A stretch of 64,000 bases of DNA from Gamsiella multidivaricata (Eukaryota > Mortierellomycota > Mortierellomycetes > Mortierellales > Mortierellaceae): NCBI RefSeq assembly GCF_025024155.1, contig NW_026251810.1, forward strand, positions 43,085 through 107,084. Reading direction: 5' to 3'. The notes beneath the pieces are model-generated. The model was not told the DNA's origin and made no database searches. It saw nothing but the letters and a program-made list of their open reading frames with translations. Positions 43,801 through 55,006 of the stretch are shown here, in pieces (the stretch's first letter is position 1; each line of letters begins with the position of its first letter). The position numbers and the translations under genes are program-made.

Positions 43801-46172
43801 TTTTCTTCTCGTTCCTTCTCCAACCTCTCCTTCTCCAACCTCTCCTTCTCCAGCCTTTCCTTCTCTTGACGCTCCTTCTCTTGACGCTCCTTCTCTTGAC
43901 GCTCTTCCTCTTGACGCTCTTCCTCTTGGCGCTCCTTCTCTTGGCGCTCCTTCTCTTGGCGCTCCTTCTCTTGACGCTCCTTCTCTTGACGCTCCATCTC
44001 AATACGTTTCTCTTCCTCCCGCTGGAGCTGTTCCTTCAGCTCTAGTTCCTTGCGGGCCTTCTCTTGTTCCTTTTCCTTTTGCAGCTGTTCCTGGCGTTCC
44101 TGTTCCTTCCGCTTTTCTTCCTTCTCCTTTTGTCTCTGCATCTTCTGCTCCATCTCCTGCTGTTGCTTTTGTTTTTGCAGCTCCAGCTGCTCTAGCTCCA
44201 GTTCTAACTGCTTTTGTTTACGAAGCTTCTGTTTCAAGAGCTCTGCCTGCTGTTCCGACTCCTGCTGCTGCTTCTGCAGCAGAATTTGTTGCTTCCGTTG
44301 CTGCTCCTGTTGCTGCCGTTGCTCTAATAACATCTGCTGTTTTGCAGCAGCCTCGATGGCTAGCGCCTCTGCAGGCGTTGGAGAATCTACCACAGGGGCT
44401 GTGTTGAGATTTGGGAATCAGTATAAACAAATAATAAGCAAAAGTATGACCCCCATGAAAGACACTAAAATACGACTTACAATCTGCCAGAGATCCATCC
44501 TTGACATAACTGAGCTCCTTCCGCTTGCCATTATTTACAACTACGCCAGTGATTATTGATGTTGTCGAGCCCTTAGACCTCAGTGGCGGAAGGCTGTCGG
44601 ACTTCCGAGCTGTTGTGCTATGTAGCGTTGGCGTTGATGGGTTGCTGCCAATCTTTGCCCAGGACGCTGTTGCAGGAAGAGCCGAGCCTTCCTCGTCCTT
44701 ATCATCGTGGCAAGATCTGTCGCCACCGGGCGCCGGCCAATCTGAGAGCGACGACGTGTTAGAGTGATAGGACGGCACCGTCGTTGGCTTCGGTCTGGGT
44801 GCCTGCGAGGGGCCAGATGATGATGCATGGGACGGTAATGGAGGGCGGCCGAGACTCGCGAATTTGCCATAGGGGTCGTAAGGTGCTGGTTGGTCCTGCA
44901 GATGGTGTTTCCTGTATTACATCCGCCATTGATAGAAAATGAATCCAATAAAATTAGCAGTGAAAACATTGGATATGAATATTTTCACATTTTGTACAAT
45001 TTCACACAGCCCTTACCCAACAGCAAGATCCTCCTTCGTATAACTGTCTGCATCCTCGCCTGGCTCATGCAAATACATGCATCCTGGATTCTGACAGGAC
45101 ATGCCCCGTAAATAATACGTGCAGTACTTAGTGGTGCCATAGGATGCTCTATATAGAACACGAGCCAATTGAATGAAAGCCAAATTCAGTACCAGACCAA
45201 ATCATATAGGTTAAGGCCTCCTCCACAAAGTCCAGGACGAAGAAAAGAATTTGGACTCGCTCACTGAATGCCAAGCAGAATTCAACAAAGTGTACCTAAG
45301 AATCTTGCCATCCCATATACTACCGTCGATGGCAGCAATTGCCTTTGCGGCATCCTCTTTTCGAACGTAAGTAATATAGACTCCCACGCTGGCTGGGCCT
45401 GGAGAAGACCCTCCTGATGGTATGGGCGCGTTCCTGCGATTGATGACGACCTTTGCGATCTTACCATATTGGCCGAAGTATTCATGTTGCCTCAATGTGT
45501 GCTGTAATGGACCAACAAAAGGACAGCCTTATCAGTGTCAATTAAACGCTCAAAATGAACAGAAAACATAGTACAGCAGAAACATTGCGCGAACCTCATC
45601 ATTCGCCAGCTTGGTTGGAAGACCAATCACGTAGACCAAACTCTTTTGCACAACCCTCATGTTGGCAAGATGCTTCCTGTTCATGGCCTCAATTTCCTTC
45701 TTTTCGCGCTCCTTTTGTCTTTTCTCATTCTTGATCATGGCTAGCCTACAAAGAGTACAGCAGAGTCAGCGAACGAACGCTACACAAGCAGAATAGGTTG
45801 TATGGAGCCAATGGCCCACGCGTCGCTTTTTTTTTTTTTTTTTTTTTTTTTTTCGCCTTTATCGTATTTTTGCCCACATACTCATCTGCAGAAATAGGCG
45901 TGAACTCGATTGTTTCCTCCGTATACACTCGTCGACAGGCGGGGCAGCGACCATTGAGATCCTCCTTGATATGGTGCCAACAGAAGCGGCAAATCTATGG
46001 TTGATCATCTCTCAGGTCAGAAATACATCATCATCCTGCGAAATCGGACAATCTGAGCGAATCCATTCATCCATACTTGATAACCGCAGGGACAGGGACG
46101 GAAGTTCCGGTCCGAGATGTCGAGCTCCTCCATGCACAAGGGGCAGTCAAAATCTTCTTCATCGGACATCAT
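40867..46172 (-). CDS. NOT4: CCR4-NOT E3 ubiquitin ligase NOT4 (CNOT4)
   Basis: Ten exons: 46172-46077, 45994-45882, 45745-45595, 45501-45296, 45148-45017, 44911-44481, 44398-42521, 42426-42268, 42175-42096 and 41997-40867. All in phase, giving 1458 aa. Domains: an N-terminal C4C4 RING (Cys10, 13, 27, 29, 34, 37, 49 and 52), a Lys/Glu helix, an RRM (about 104-190, starting SLVYVIGLP), and a C3H1 zinc finger (Cys198, 207, 212, His216). Next comes a Ser/Pro region, then a very long Gln/Glu/Arg coiled coil (repeats of RQEKERQEKE and LEKE) and Gln/Asn/Ser/Met-rich tails. NOT4 ubiquitinates stalled-ribosome and proteasome-linked targets and docks on the NOT1 scaffold in the cytosol. The first three domains match family order. 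The protein is about twice the length of yeast Not4 because of the coiled coil and poly-Gln. It ends with a short coiled helix (DLELQVINAKMETQMLENQL). Divergent from WDR70 over 287 bp. Confidence 0.93.
45828..45853. repeat. Poly-T tract in NOT4 intron 2
   Basis: A run of 26 T lies within the second intron (reads poly-A on the transcript). Length is probably variable and prone to sequencing error. Confidence 0.8.
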
Positions 46173-46459
46173 GGTGGCGAAAGCAAAGTCCAAAAAGCTA
46201 AGGAGGGATCGAAAGTGTTGGACCGGAATGGACGGGGATCGCAAAAGGGCGTTTCAAGAGTTGGATGTGATGAATGAATCAAACACTTCTTATTCGAGTT
46301 AAAGGCGAGCTGAAAACTAGGCGACGTCATTCGGGCGCCCTTGGTTGGGTTGGCACCTTTGCCATTTCTGGAGGGTCGGCCTGACTCTGACAATACTCAA
46401 ACAGCGGCCTTCATTCGCCTTCTGTTTCCCCCCACACACCATAACATTAACAACCAGCA
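46173..46459. promoter_or_regulatory. Divergent promoter between NOT4 and WDR70
   Basis: 287 bases separate the start codons. No TATA box is seen; the right part carries a pyrimidine-rich leader before the WDR70 ATG. Confidence 0.55.
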
Positions 46460-48991
46460 ATGGATGTAAGCGATATCACCATCGACTTGCTGAATTTTGA
46501 GTTCACAGCCGACAGGCACCACTGATGCTGACTCGATCTGCAACGAATCTTTTTAGGACAGTGACTTTGCAAAGTATTTTCCGACGTCGTTTGGGAAAAC
46601 GAGCTCCTCCAAACCCAAGCCGGCCCCAGAGCCCAGGAAGGCACCTGTAAATGACGATGGCGTAGGTGCACTGCGAGCATTCATGCCCACCTCGTTTGGA
46701 AAACAAAAGTCATCCAAGAACAGCGGTAGCACTCAGCAATATGAACAAATGAGGCGCTCTGTGGATCAGGACAAGGCGAAGGAGGTATGCGAATGTTGAT
46801 CTGGGCTGCAAAGGCGTTTCGTCCGCCCTTTGCTTTTCAGGGAAGCAGGATCTGACATGCCTGAAATAACCGTTTATGACTAATGCGATCATACTAGGCT
46901 CCAAGAGGAGCATTGCTCGAACAATCGTCGTCATCGCGATCAAAGGACGCTGAACTCAAGGACGGTGGACGATCCAAGGATAAAGTCGAGAACGACAGCG
47001 ATGATGGTGGCAGTAGTGGTGATGATGATGACAAGGACAACAATGAAGGCGACGCTTCTGGACGTCCGGACTCCTCAACGCTTCCGATCTCTCACGAAAT
47101 CATAATGAACGAGCACAGCAAGGTAAGGAGCCGTGTCAACTGATCATTATAGTCTCAGTAGAGTTCTAGGCTAGAAGCTAACACTGGCATATCGACTGCT
47201 TTATCTGAACCCGACCCAGACTATTTCAGCCATGGCATTGGACCCTGCGGGAGCGCGACTAGTCACAGGAGGATATGATTTTAATGTCTGCTTCTGGGAC
47301 TTTGCTGGAATGGACACACGCTTCAAACCTTTCCGATCCATGGAACCATGTGGAGCCCATCAGATTCACGAACTCAAATATTCGCTGACCGGCGACAAGA
47401 TTTTGATCATATCGGGCGAAGCAAAAGCCAGGATATACGACCGGAATGGAGTAGAAGTTGCAGACTACCAAAAGGGAGACCCGTACATCCGCGACCTCCG
47501 CTTGACCTCCGGACATGTAGCGTCCCTAACAAGCGGGGCATGGCATCCACATACGAAAGATAGGTTCATCACTTCGTCGACAGATGGCACTATCCGACTC
47601 TGGGACGTGGAGAACACTCGCAAACAGGCTGATGTGATTGCATACAAGACCAAAGAACGCGGTGGGCGGACTCCTGTTACTGCGATAGCCTACAGCTCGG
47701 ACGGAAAGATGATTGGAGGAGGTACGCTTTTGTCACTCTCTTTAACGCGGCTGATCTGTTTCCGAAGTTTTGAGCTAACAAGTCTTATTATCTTGTACTA
47801 ATAGCTGCCGGCGATGGCACAGTATCTCTTTATCCAAGTACTGGACCTTTCTTACGGCCCATTCACGTAAGGACAAATGCATCTTAGATAAGGGCTACCT
47901 TTAACGATGACTGAAGGAGCGCGTTTCGATAATGACTGTGTTTCATTTTTACGCATAGACAATTGAGAACGCCCATGTCAAGGGAACAGAAACATCATGC
48001 ATTACTTTCTCCAGAGATAGTCTGCGCATAGTAACCCGCGGCGGCGATGATACAGTGAAATGTACGTAAAGGGAGCCGATACAAATACCTTTATTCCATC
48101 CTAGTGCGGCTAGGGAGTCGATATCTGTTACCTCACACATAACTCTATTCATTTTGCAAATAGTGTGGGATACAAGGAACTTGAAACACCCTCTTTCGAT
48201 TGCGGAGGACATGGCCGTTCTGAACTCTGAGGCCAACGTCATCTTTTCGCCAGATGAGCGACTTATTTTGACAGGCACCGGGGTCAAAAAGGGCGAGGGC
48301 TATGGCAAGATAGTCATGATGAATAACGAGAATCTGGAGATTGTGCGCACCGTCAGCGTATCGCAGAGCAGCGTCGTGAGGGTTTTATGGCATGACAAGT
48401 TGAATCAGGTTTGTGGACTCGCGCTCATCCCTGTTCGTTGTCTTCTTAGAATAGGAAAACCACATGCGCCTTGGAGCTAACCAGTGCATCCATCTCAAAA
48501 AATAGATTGTAGCTGGCAATGCAGACGGATCGGCGCACGTGTTTTACGACCCAGATGTATCACACAAGGGTGCCAAGTTGTGCGCAATCAAAGCACCCAA
48601 GAAGAGGGCTGTCGACGACTATGAGATCGATCGTCCTATCATTACCCCCCATGCCCTGCCCATGTTTAAGGAGGATAAGGTCCAGACCAGCAAACGTAAG
48701 CAGGAAAAGCTGCGCAGTGATCCCAAGGCCTCTCATCGTCCAGAGATGCCCTTGACTGGTCCTGGTAGAGGAGGCAAGGTCGGTCAGAGCACGATCCAGC
48801 ACGTCCTGACAGATTTTGTGAAGGACACTATGCGTGAAGAAGATCCAAGGGCCGCACTGTTGAAATATGCGGATGTCGTCGAAAAGGACCCACAATGGAT
48901 TACGCCCGCATACAAGCAGAACCAGCCTAAGCCGGTCTATGATGAACGGGACGAAGAAGGCGAGCACCGTGAACTTAAGAGACGGAAGTAA
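46460..48991 (+). CDS. WDR70: WD40-repeat protein WDR70 (gastrulation-defective 1 family)
   Basis: Eight exons: 46460-46465, 46557-46784, 46898-47122, 47220-47721, 47805-47866, 47959-48061, 48164-48408 and 48506-48991. All in phase, giving 618 aa. The first coding exon is only ATG GAT. The N-terminus holds two copies of a PTSFGK motif and an acidic Ser/Asp stretch. Seven or so WD repeats follow (for example GGYDFNVCFWDF, TSSTDGTIRLWD, RGGDDTVKLWDTRN). The C-terminus is the family-specific tail (FYDPDVSHKGA, RPIITPHALPMFKED, then LLKYADVVEKDPQWITPAY). WDR70 is a nuclear protein that works with the CUL4-DDB1 ligase in H2B ubiquitination and DNA-break resection in human and fission yeast. An AATAAA follows the stop directly. 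Nothing looks broken. Confidence 0.92.
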
Positions 48992-49913
48992 ATAAATTCA
49001 GTTGAACTGCTTGCTGAAAGAACAATGCTGGTGTAACTCTCCGAATACCACTTGATGCAGCTGTGAGGTGATGTTTGAGTGGACGTGGAGCCGAAGGTCT
49101 CTTGGCACGGGCTAATTTTTTTAAAAAAAAAGCGACAAGGTCCGCCAAGTTTGCTTTTAACTGTCTGCACAAGTATGGAGGTACGCGTTCGCCACGGTTC
49201 TGTAGACATCCGACTACTAATGACACTATATTTCCAGCACTAGTATGTATGCGAGTGCTTCAGATTGGATAGCGAGGAGACGCATTTTTGGGGTTCCATT
49301 CGAATCGGGGGCAGATCTAGCCCTGTATTCCTCCACGAAAAGGACCACGTTGAAGGAAAAAAGTGCGTAAAATCCCTTGCCTCCACTCGTCGAAACGGAT
49401 CCCGCTGCAAGCGCCAATTCACTCTATTTGCGCCCTTCAAATCGATCTCCGAGGTGAGAGCATAAATAAACGTGGCCAACTAATTTTCCGCCGCAAGTAT
49501 CTTTGAATCTTATTCAGAACCCTTTGCGGTAAAGCGGAGAGATAACAACAGTTCAAATTATCCCAAGGGTGTTTTTTGTGCGTGTTGCTCGCCAGCGTCT
49601 TTGTCGCTGTTGCATGTCCGCTCCTGAGATCAAAAAGACTGCCAAGAAGGCGTCCGCCATCATTTTCTGAGGACTACGAAGCAACCCCCGGAAAAGATGA
49701 AAGCCTTGGCCCTGTGCACTACAAGAAGCCCTTTCGTATCACTAGGGGACACAAAAAACGATCCGGATCTGCAGCTTCACCTCGATGTATTCTCTTTCCC
49801 CCCTGGCTGAATATTTACCTGGTTCATTTTCCATAAACCTCCTTATTTATTTTAATACCGTTCGATTCTCATGAAAGAATCGTATACATTTGCAAATAGC
49901 CATACTGCAATGT
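48992..49913. other. Convergent intergenic region
   Basis: Holds the 3' ends of WDR70 (plus) and the coiled-coil gene (minus). Small plus frames at 49265-49465 and 49576-49836 are basic and unlike any family I know. An ATG in good context near 49613 starts an 18-codon frame (MSAPEIKKTAKKASAIIF) that stops at once; it may be a short exon or chance. Confidence 0.4.
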
Positions 49914-51081
49914 TCACTTCTTCTTGGATTTACGCTTTCTTGGGGGGATGACGACGGCCACGACTCGATCTTTGAAAGGCCCTTTTCTGGTTCGCGACCG
50001 ACATCGTGCGGACGAGGAGCTAGCGGCATGATCAATGTCATCGACGATCATGGTACCGTCGTTGGAGCGGTCCGGCTGCCCATTCGATCCATTATTGGAG
50101 ACTGTGGTTTCCTTCGTTTCCGAAGATATGCTGAATTTCGCATCAGTGGGCTTGGTCATAGGCTTCTCCGAAAGAATCATGGTCTTAGAGCGTTCGTTCA
50201 TGTTCTCGCCTTCCAGGAGGGAGGGGGCCGAAGATAGTCTCGCTTGGTCAGCCGCTGATGCGATATTATCCATACGCAAATACATCCAGGCCTGCTCTTG
50301 TGCGCTCGATACGCCAGACCCAGCCTCGCCATAGTCTCTCAAGTTCCGTACAATATGGGGTTCCGAGCTATCCAGTTCGCTCATTGAGAGGGGCGCGTTG
50401 GCATCTGGAGGGTTCCTCGGAACCTGTAATATGACGCGGTGAGTCAGTCTGACGGAAAATCACAACAGAGGCTCGCCATAAGCGGAGACTTTAAGCTAAC
50501 AGTAGACCTACAGGGCGATACGCGCGTGCTATTTCAGCTTGGGCTTCCAGTCCCCGCTCCATTTGTCTTAATTCGTTCCTCAGCTCCAGATTCGCTTTCT
50601 TGAGTTGCAATAGGTTGCTTTCACATCGCCGAATCTGGGTGGTGTGGATGACGCAGAGGCGAAAAATTGTTTGGTACTGATAACGCAAACGTCCCAGCTC
50701 AAGATTGTTGTCGAGGCGACCTGATGTTGAGGCCATTTGCTGGGTGGACTGAATGAAAGCTTGATGGGGATCTGGTGATAGCGGTGGAGTCATTTGTGGA
50801 TGGACCCCGAGATAGGCCAGTGGTCTGGATATGGAAGAAGTCAACGTAGCTGGCGCCCGAGATGGTTCAGGCCCTTGTGAACTCGCAGTCTGGAAGGTGA
50901 TTACTGGATCCAGTTGGTTGAATGGGTCTGTAAGCAAGTGGAGCGCAAAGGAGCTGAAAGGATGGAGGGGGATGAAGCGAAAGATAAAGGGAGTAAAAAG
51001 TAGGCATGACATTGCGCGCCACCAAATGGCTAGATCAGCCATAGAAAGTCTCCTTTTTTTTTTTCTTTGTCCACTCATCAT
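49914..51081 (-). CDS. Unrecognised nuclear-type coiled-coil protein
   Basis: Two exons, 51081-50512 and 50423-49914, joined in phase 0 (CCT|GTAGGT to ACAG|GTT), giving 359 aa. A Ser/Pro-rich part is followed by a clear coiled coil around the junction (LRYQYQTIFRLCVIHTTQI, then LLQLKKANLELRNELRQMER). Then come a Ser/Asn-rich acidic region and a basic end (IPPRKRKSKKK) typical of a nuclear signal. I do not recognise the family. The first 60 codons are doubtful: they pass through a pyrimidine-rich stretch ending CTTACAG at about 50930, which could be an intron end, so the true start may lie upstream. Convergent with WDR70. Confidence 0.6.
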
Positions 51082-53076
51082 CGCACTACAAACTCAACTC
51101 TTCCATGCCAGCATTGCGCGGTAGCGCAAGGAAGCCCGTTTCAACTCAGCGCAGCAAGGTACAGCGCACTGTAGTCAATGTCGCCAGTAAACTACGCGGA
51201 GCAAACTATCCAGCAGGCGCCAGCAGTGCTAGACTGTGCTAGTCCAGCAGTCCAGCACGCGTTGGATGCAACTAAGACTCTCGATTGCCGTCAGTGTCAG
51301 GCCGGCAGCGTTGGTATAACCATCGGCAGCATCGAAGACGAATTGGCGCTGCCACTGGTGGAGACCTTGTTGCCGCCGCTGTCACTGCTGATCGAATGGA
51401 ACATCGAAGTCAGCTCCAAGAGAAGAGGACGACATAATCAAAGGTCGAGGAACTAGGCAGTATGTCTGTATGATCCCCTCACTCTTTTACCGGGCATGGT
51501 TGGACCCGTGTCGCTCCGGAAGTTGCCGAAACGCGTGGTGCGAACTCTAGTGCAACCTTTGAACTCTCCCCCCTGATTTAGGGCTACACCACACCATTCT
51601 CCTAGAAAATAGATTAGATTCTCCTTTAACGCTCTTACACTGAATGCTGGTGTTATCCTCTCATCCCCATCCTTCTCACACTATCTACGCCAACTTGACT
51701 GATCTACGCGACAGTATCGACGAAAACATCATGTTTGGCAGCACCTCTCCTTTTCGCATCGAGCTTCCTGAGAGCATTGACACGTCTATTTTCAGTAGCT
51801 TTCCTATTCCTAGAAGGAATCCTCGAACCCATGTTGCACTGCCCAAAGATACTCCATCAGCTTCGTCTGGAATGCCTGTGGTCACTCTCACTCGAAGCGG
51901 CTATCGGCTATCGATGGCAGTCCTACCGCCAATTCCTATAGAATCCCTAGGACTTTAACCCGCAAAGGCCAACCCAGGTCCATGGTTAACGGCTAGAAAC
52001 ACAACCTCCTTGCAACAGGTTTATGCTCTAAGTGCATTATGATGTCATCAGCGCTTCGCCCATCTTTATACGACTTTCTAGAACACTGTTGCTATCTATC
52101 CAGCCAGTTTATATAAACCCCATCCACACGTAGAACTAGACAGCAGCATTGATACGAATAAAGTCCCCTTTCCACCCTAGATTCACTTCCACCTGATTTG
52201 ACCGTTTGCACTCCTCCTCATGTCATTCAATCACAGTCCTATTGCATCTACAGGCTTCTGCATCTTCATTCCTAACCCGTTTCGTACAAAGGCCAGATGA
52301 TCAATCCGTTCCTTTCACAAAAACATAGAGAAGGCGCCCTTCAGACTCTACCTTCCTTCTTCCGCTTCTACGGCGAGGAAGACGACATTTTCAAGACAAC
52401 AACGCCGATTTGATACGCAATAGACGTTGTATGACATGCAACGAATACTGCATCCTCGTTTACATGTGCAGGATGATTATTCACTCTCCAGATGAAGCCG
52501 TGCTCTGATTCACGAAGCTTAAAACGAGCAGGAAGGACAATTGTTTGCCCATTCTGACTGGCATTGGAAAGGGAATTGCGCGGAAGCAATTTAGTTCGCA
52601 AAGTCCGACAAACTTGATATCAGCAAAGCAGGCAGAATCGGCCGAAAAAGAGAAAGACGAGAGGAGTTATGGCGATCATCATGAATGCGCTCATGGAGAC
52701 GAACCAAACAGGAGACCTTAACTCAGCAAAAATCATATTAAACCATCTTTGGGACGAACACATCATTCGGTCGCCCAGGACGATTTTACGTATTTTTTCA
52801 TGCGATGGGTCTGTGCGTGAGACAGAATATCATGCATGACTCGCCAACCAGCGTAGCACTTCTCTTGGACATCACTTCAAAAACCTGGCGGGAATCATAG
52901 CAGCGGATAGAGAAGTAAGATGAGAGCCGAAACGACCAGAAGTCTTCTTGGACGAGAGTTACTGCCATACCAGCCACTGCGCGAAGATGTGATGGGTCAG
53001 ACGGAAAGGAACCGTTGTGAACGATTCAGGGAGGAAACCACCTTAATCCTTTTCGCAGCATGTATAATGTGCTAGA
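51082..53076. other. Gene-poor interval with short frames only
   Basis: Plus frames 51178-51456 (92 aa) and 51644-51958 (104 aa, Ser/Pro-rich) and a minus frame 52368-52601 have starts but no recognisable domain, splice partners or composition bias that convinces me. Some could be exons of the gene that follows. Confidence 0.35.
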
Positions 53077-54040
53077 ATGAGGCAATTCATCCGGGACAGC
53101 ATGTGCATTTGGCTATCTCTGCGGAAGGCGCATCTGAGGGCGAAGAGAGGCTGGCGACCTACGCAGGGCGCCGAGCTATGGCACAAGGTGCCAGACTTCG
53201 TTCGAGAGAAGGGCATTATTGCTACTGACCATGACTACCACAGCAATATCAATGCCGACTTGTTTGACAAACTGTCCGAACAATTGTGCTAAAGTCTGGT
53301 TGTCATGGGGCACAATCCTGTCACATTCATCTGGATGGCACGTCCTATTACTTCTATACGAATAATAAGAAGCCCAGGTACTAAAGTGAACAACATCATC
53401 GATTGTTTGATAACTAACGGCACAGGTCTTCCAGTGGCAAAAAACGGACGGAAACCAACCAAGAGGAACTGATAGACCACATCGCGGCACTCACTGATGA
53501 AGCAAGTACATCGATCGTCGACATTAGCGAAGGTGAAGGTTAGTTACAAAATTTTCGAGGCCCTGCCATATCACTGCGAGCTCTAACCTATCGAGAAATA
53601 TGGGGGCGATCAAGGACATGGTGGGGCTACTCGTACTGAGGCGGACATGTCTTGTCTGCTTTGCATCTCAAGCACAGTTGTTCTTTGCCAAGCTCCTATC
53701 CAAGACTTTTCGGTCTATGCGGAAAGTCGGTGTCAGAATCGGTAAAGCTTACACTGCAGCCCTCACTGAAGGTCCTCAAAATGACGTAACGGATAAATTC
53801 GCCGCTGCGTATCGTGAGGAGACTGCAGAAGGATTGTTTGCGGAGGCATCTACGAGCTTTAGTCTTTTGACAGATGAGGAGTTCCAACACGCGCTCAACA
53901 TATCGAACTTCCATGAACGAAATAGCGTCCGCGTTATGGAGTCGGAAATCGTACACGACGATCATGGTAGAGACAATAGTGAATGGACGACGGCGGCGGG
54001 AAGCGCGCGCATCGATTTTTTGACGCGTAGAATAAAATAA
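53077..54040 (+). CDS. Unrecognised multi-exon gene (partly resolved)
   Basis: Two exons join well: 53077-53285 and 53426-53538. The intron has GTGCTA at its 5' end, a CTAAC branch site and CACAG, and phase is kept. They encode a basic, helical, Trp-containing N-terminus (CIWLSLRKAHLRAKRGWRPT, then ELWHKVPDFVREKGI) and an acidic Ser/Thr stretch (TNQEELIDHIAALTDEAS). A 3' frame open from 53600 to the stop at 54040 (ending RIDFLTRRIK) is very probably the last exon (AALTEGPQNDVTDKFAAAYR). I could not find an in-phase junction between 53539 and about 53760. Either an intron was missed, the gene is broken, or two genes are present. The Trp/Arg-rich N-terminus recalls SANT/trihelix-like DNA-binding folds, but this is a weak impression. 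Confidence 0.4.
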
Positions 54041-55006
54041 GTTTGCTCTCTCCTCTACCACATGTGGCTGGACGCGTACAGTATCGGTGGATCGGTGAAA
54101 GTGAGATGTGTAGCAAGCTTTTTCAGAAACGTTGTCTTCACTCCCACTGCTCTCCACATACAGAAATGAGAGAATCCGGTGACGCAATTGAAGCACCAAT
54201 TACTGACACAGTCAAAGAGATGAGCGTACAGGAGTAGTGCGTTTGTTTACTGCGTATCGATGTGTCTGGTCTTCCTTCCTCCCTCCCTCACACACTCAAC
54301 TCATATTTCTCCCCGCTGTTTTCGGCTTTTTTCCCTCCTCTTCCATCCAACGCTTCACCATCACTCTGTCCATCACTCTCACTACCACTCTCATCACCCC
54401 CTGCCACCATTGCTCCCACCAAGCATTCTTTACCGACCGCTGTTACCGCTGCCTCTGTTCCTAACCACTCCTCGCACATATTCACACTTCTCCTCGTTCA
54501 CTTTATACTCTCATACCGCCCGCCCGCCCGCCCGCCTCTTCTCCAGCCGTTGCTCAGTATATGTATATCCTGAGGTCTTTCTAGGCACTTCCAGATCCAG
54601 TTCCCAGTTTTATCTTTCCCTGCCGTTGCTCCTTCCGATGCATCCTTCCCCTCGTCACTAACACCTCGCCTACCTACGGACGCTTCTCGCCTCAATTGCC
54701 TTTATTCCTTTTGTCTTCCATATCACTTGGCCCCATTTCTCGTGCTGATTGACCATCGACCCGGTCGTGTACAGTGAACCCTTTGAAAAAGCTGTCGGCG
54801 CTTGCTTGCTTGCTTGCTTGCTTGGATCGGGAGAGCGTTGTCCAGGATTCAACTCTTTGTGCGAGAGATTTTTGGTTTTTGGTTCTTGGTTTTTCCATAT
54901 CACGGTTCTTAAACTCGATACCCTCTCTTCCGTGTGCGCGCGTGTGCATTGCTGCCGTCAGCTCAGTCCTCACATTCCCTCCGAGCCTCGAAAAGAGACC
55001 ACCGCC
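54041..55006. other. Pyrimidine-rich leader with (CCCG)n and (TTGC)n tracts
   Basis: About 54250-54700 is CT-rich on the plus strand, as in strong fungal promoters and 5' UTRs, and precedes the 498-aa gene. It includes CCCG repeats near 54517-54535 and five to six TTGC units at 54800-54823. Confidence 0.6.

Noticed and set aside
45746..45928. Lys-run protein read through the poly-T tract in NOT4
   Set aside because: The donor GA|GTATGT before the tract and the in-phase acceptor after it show the tract is intronic.
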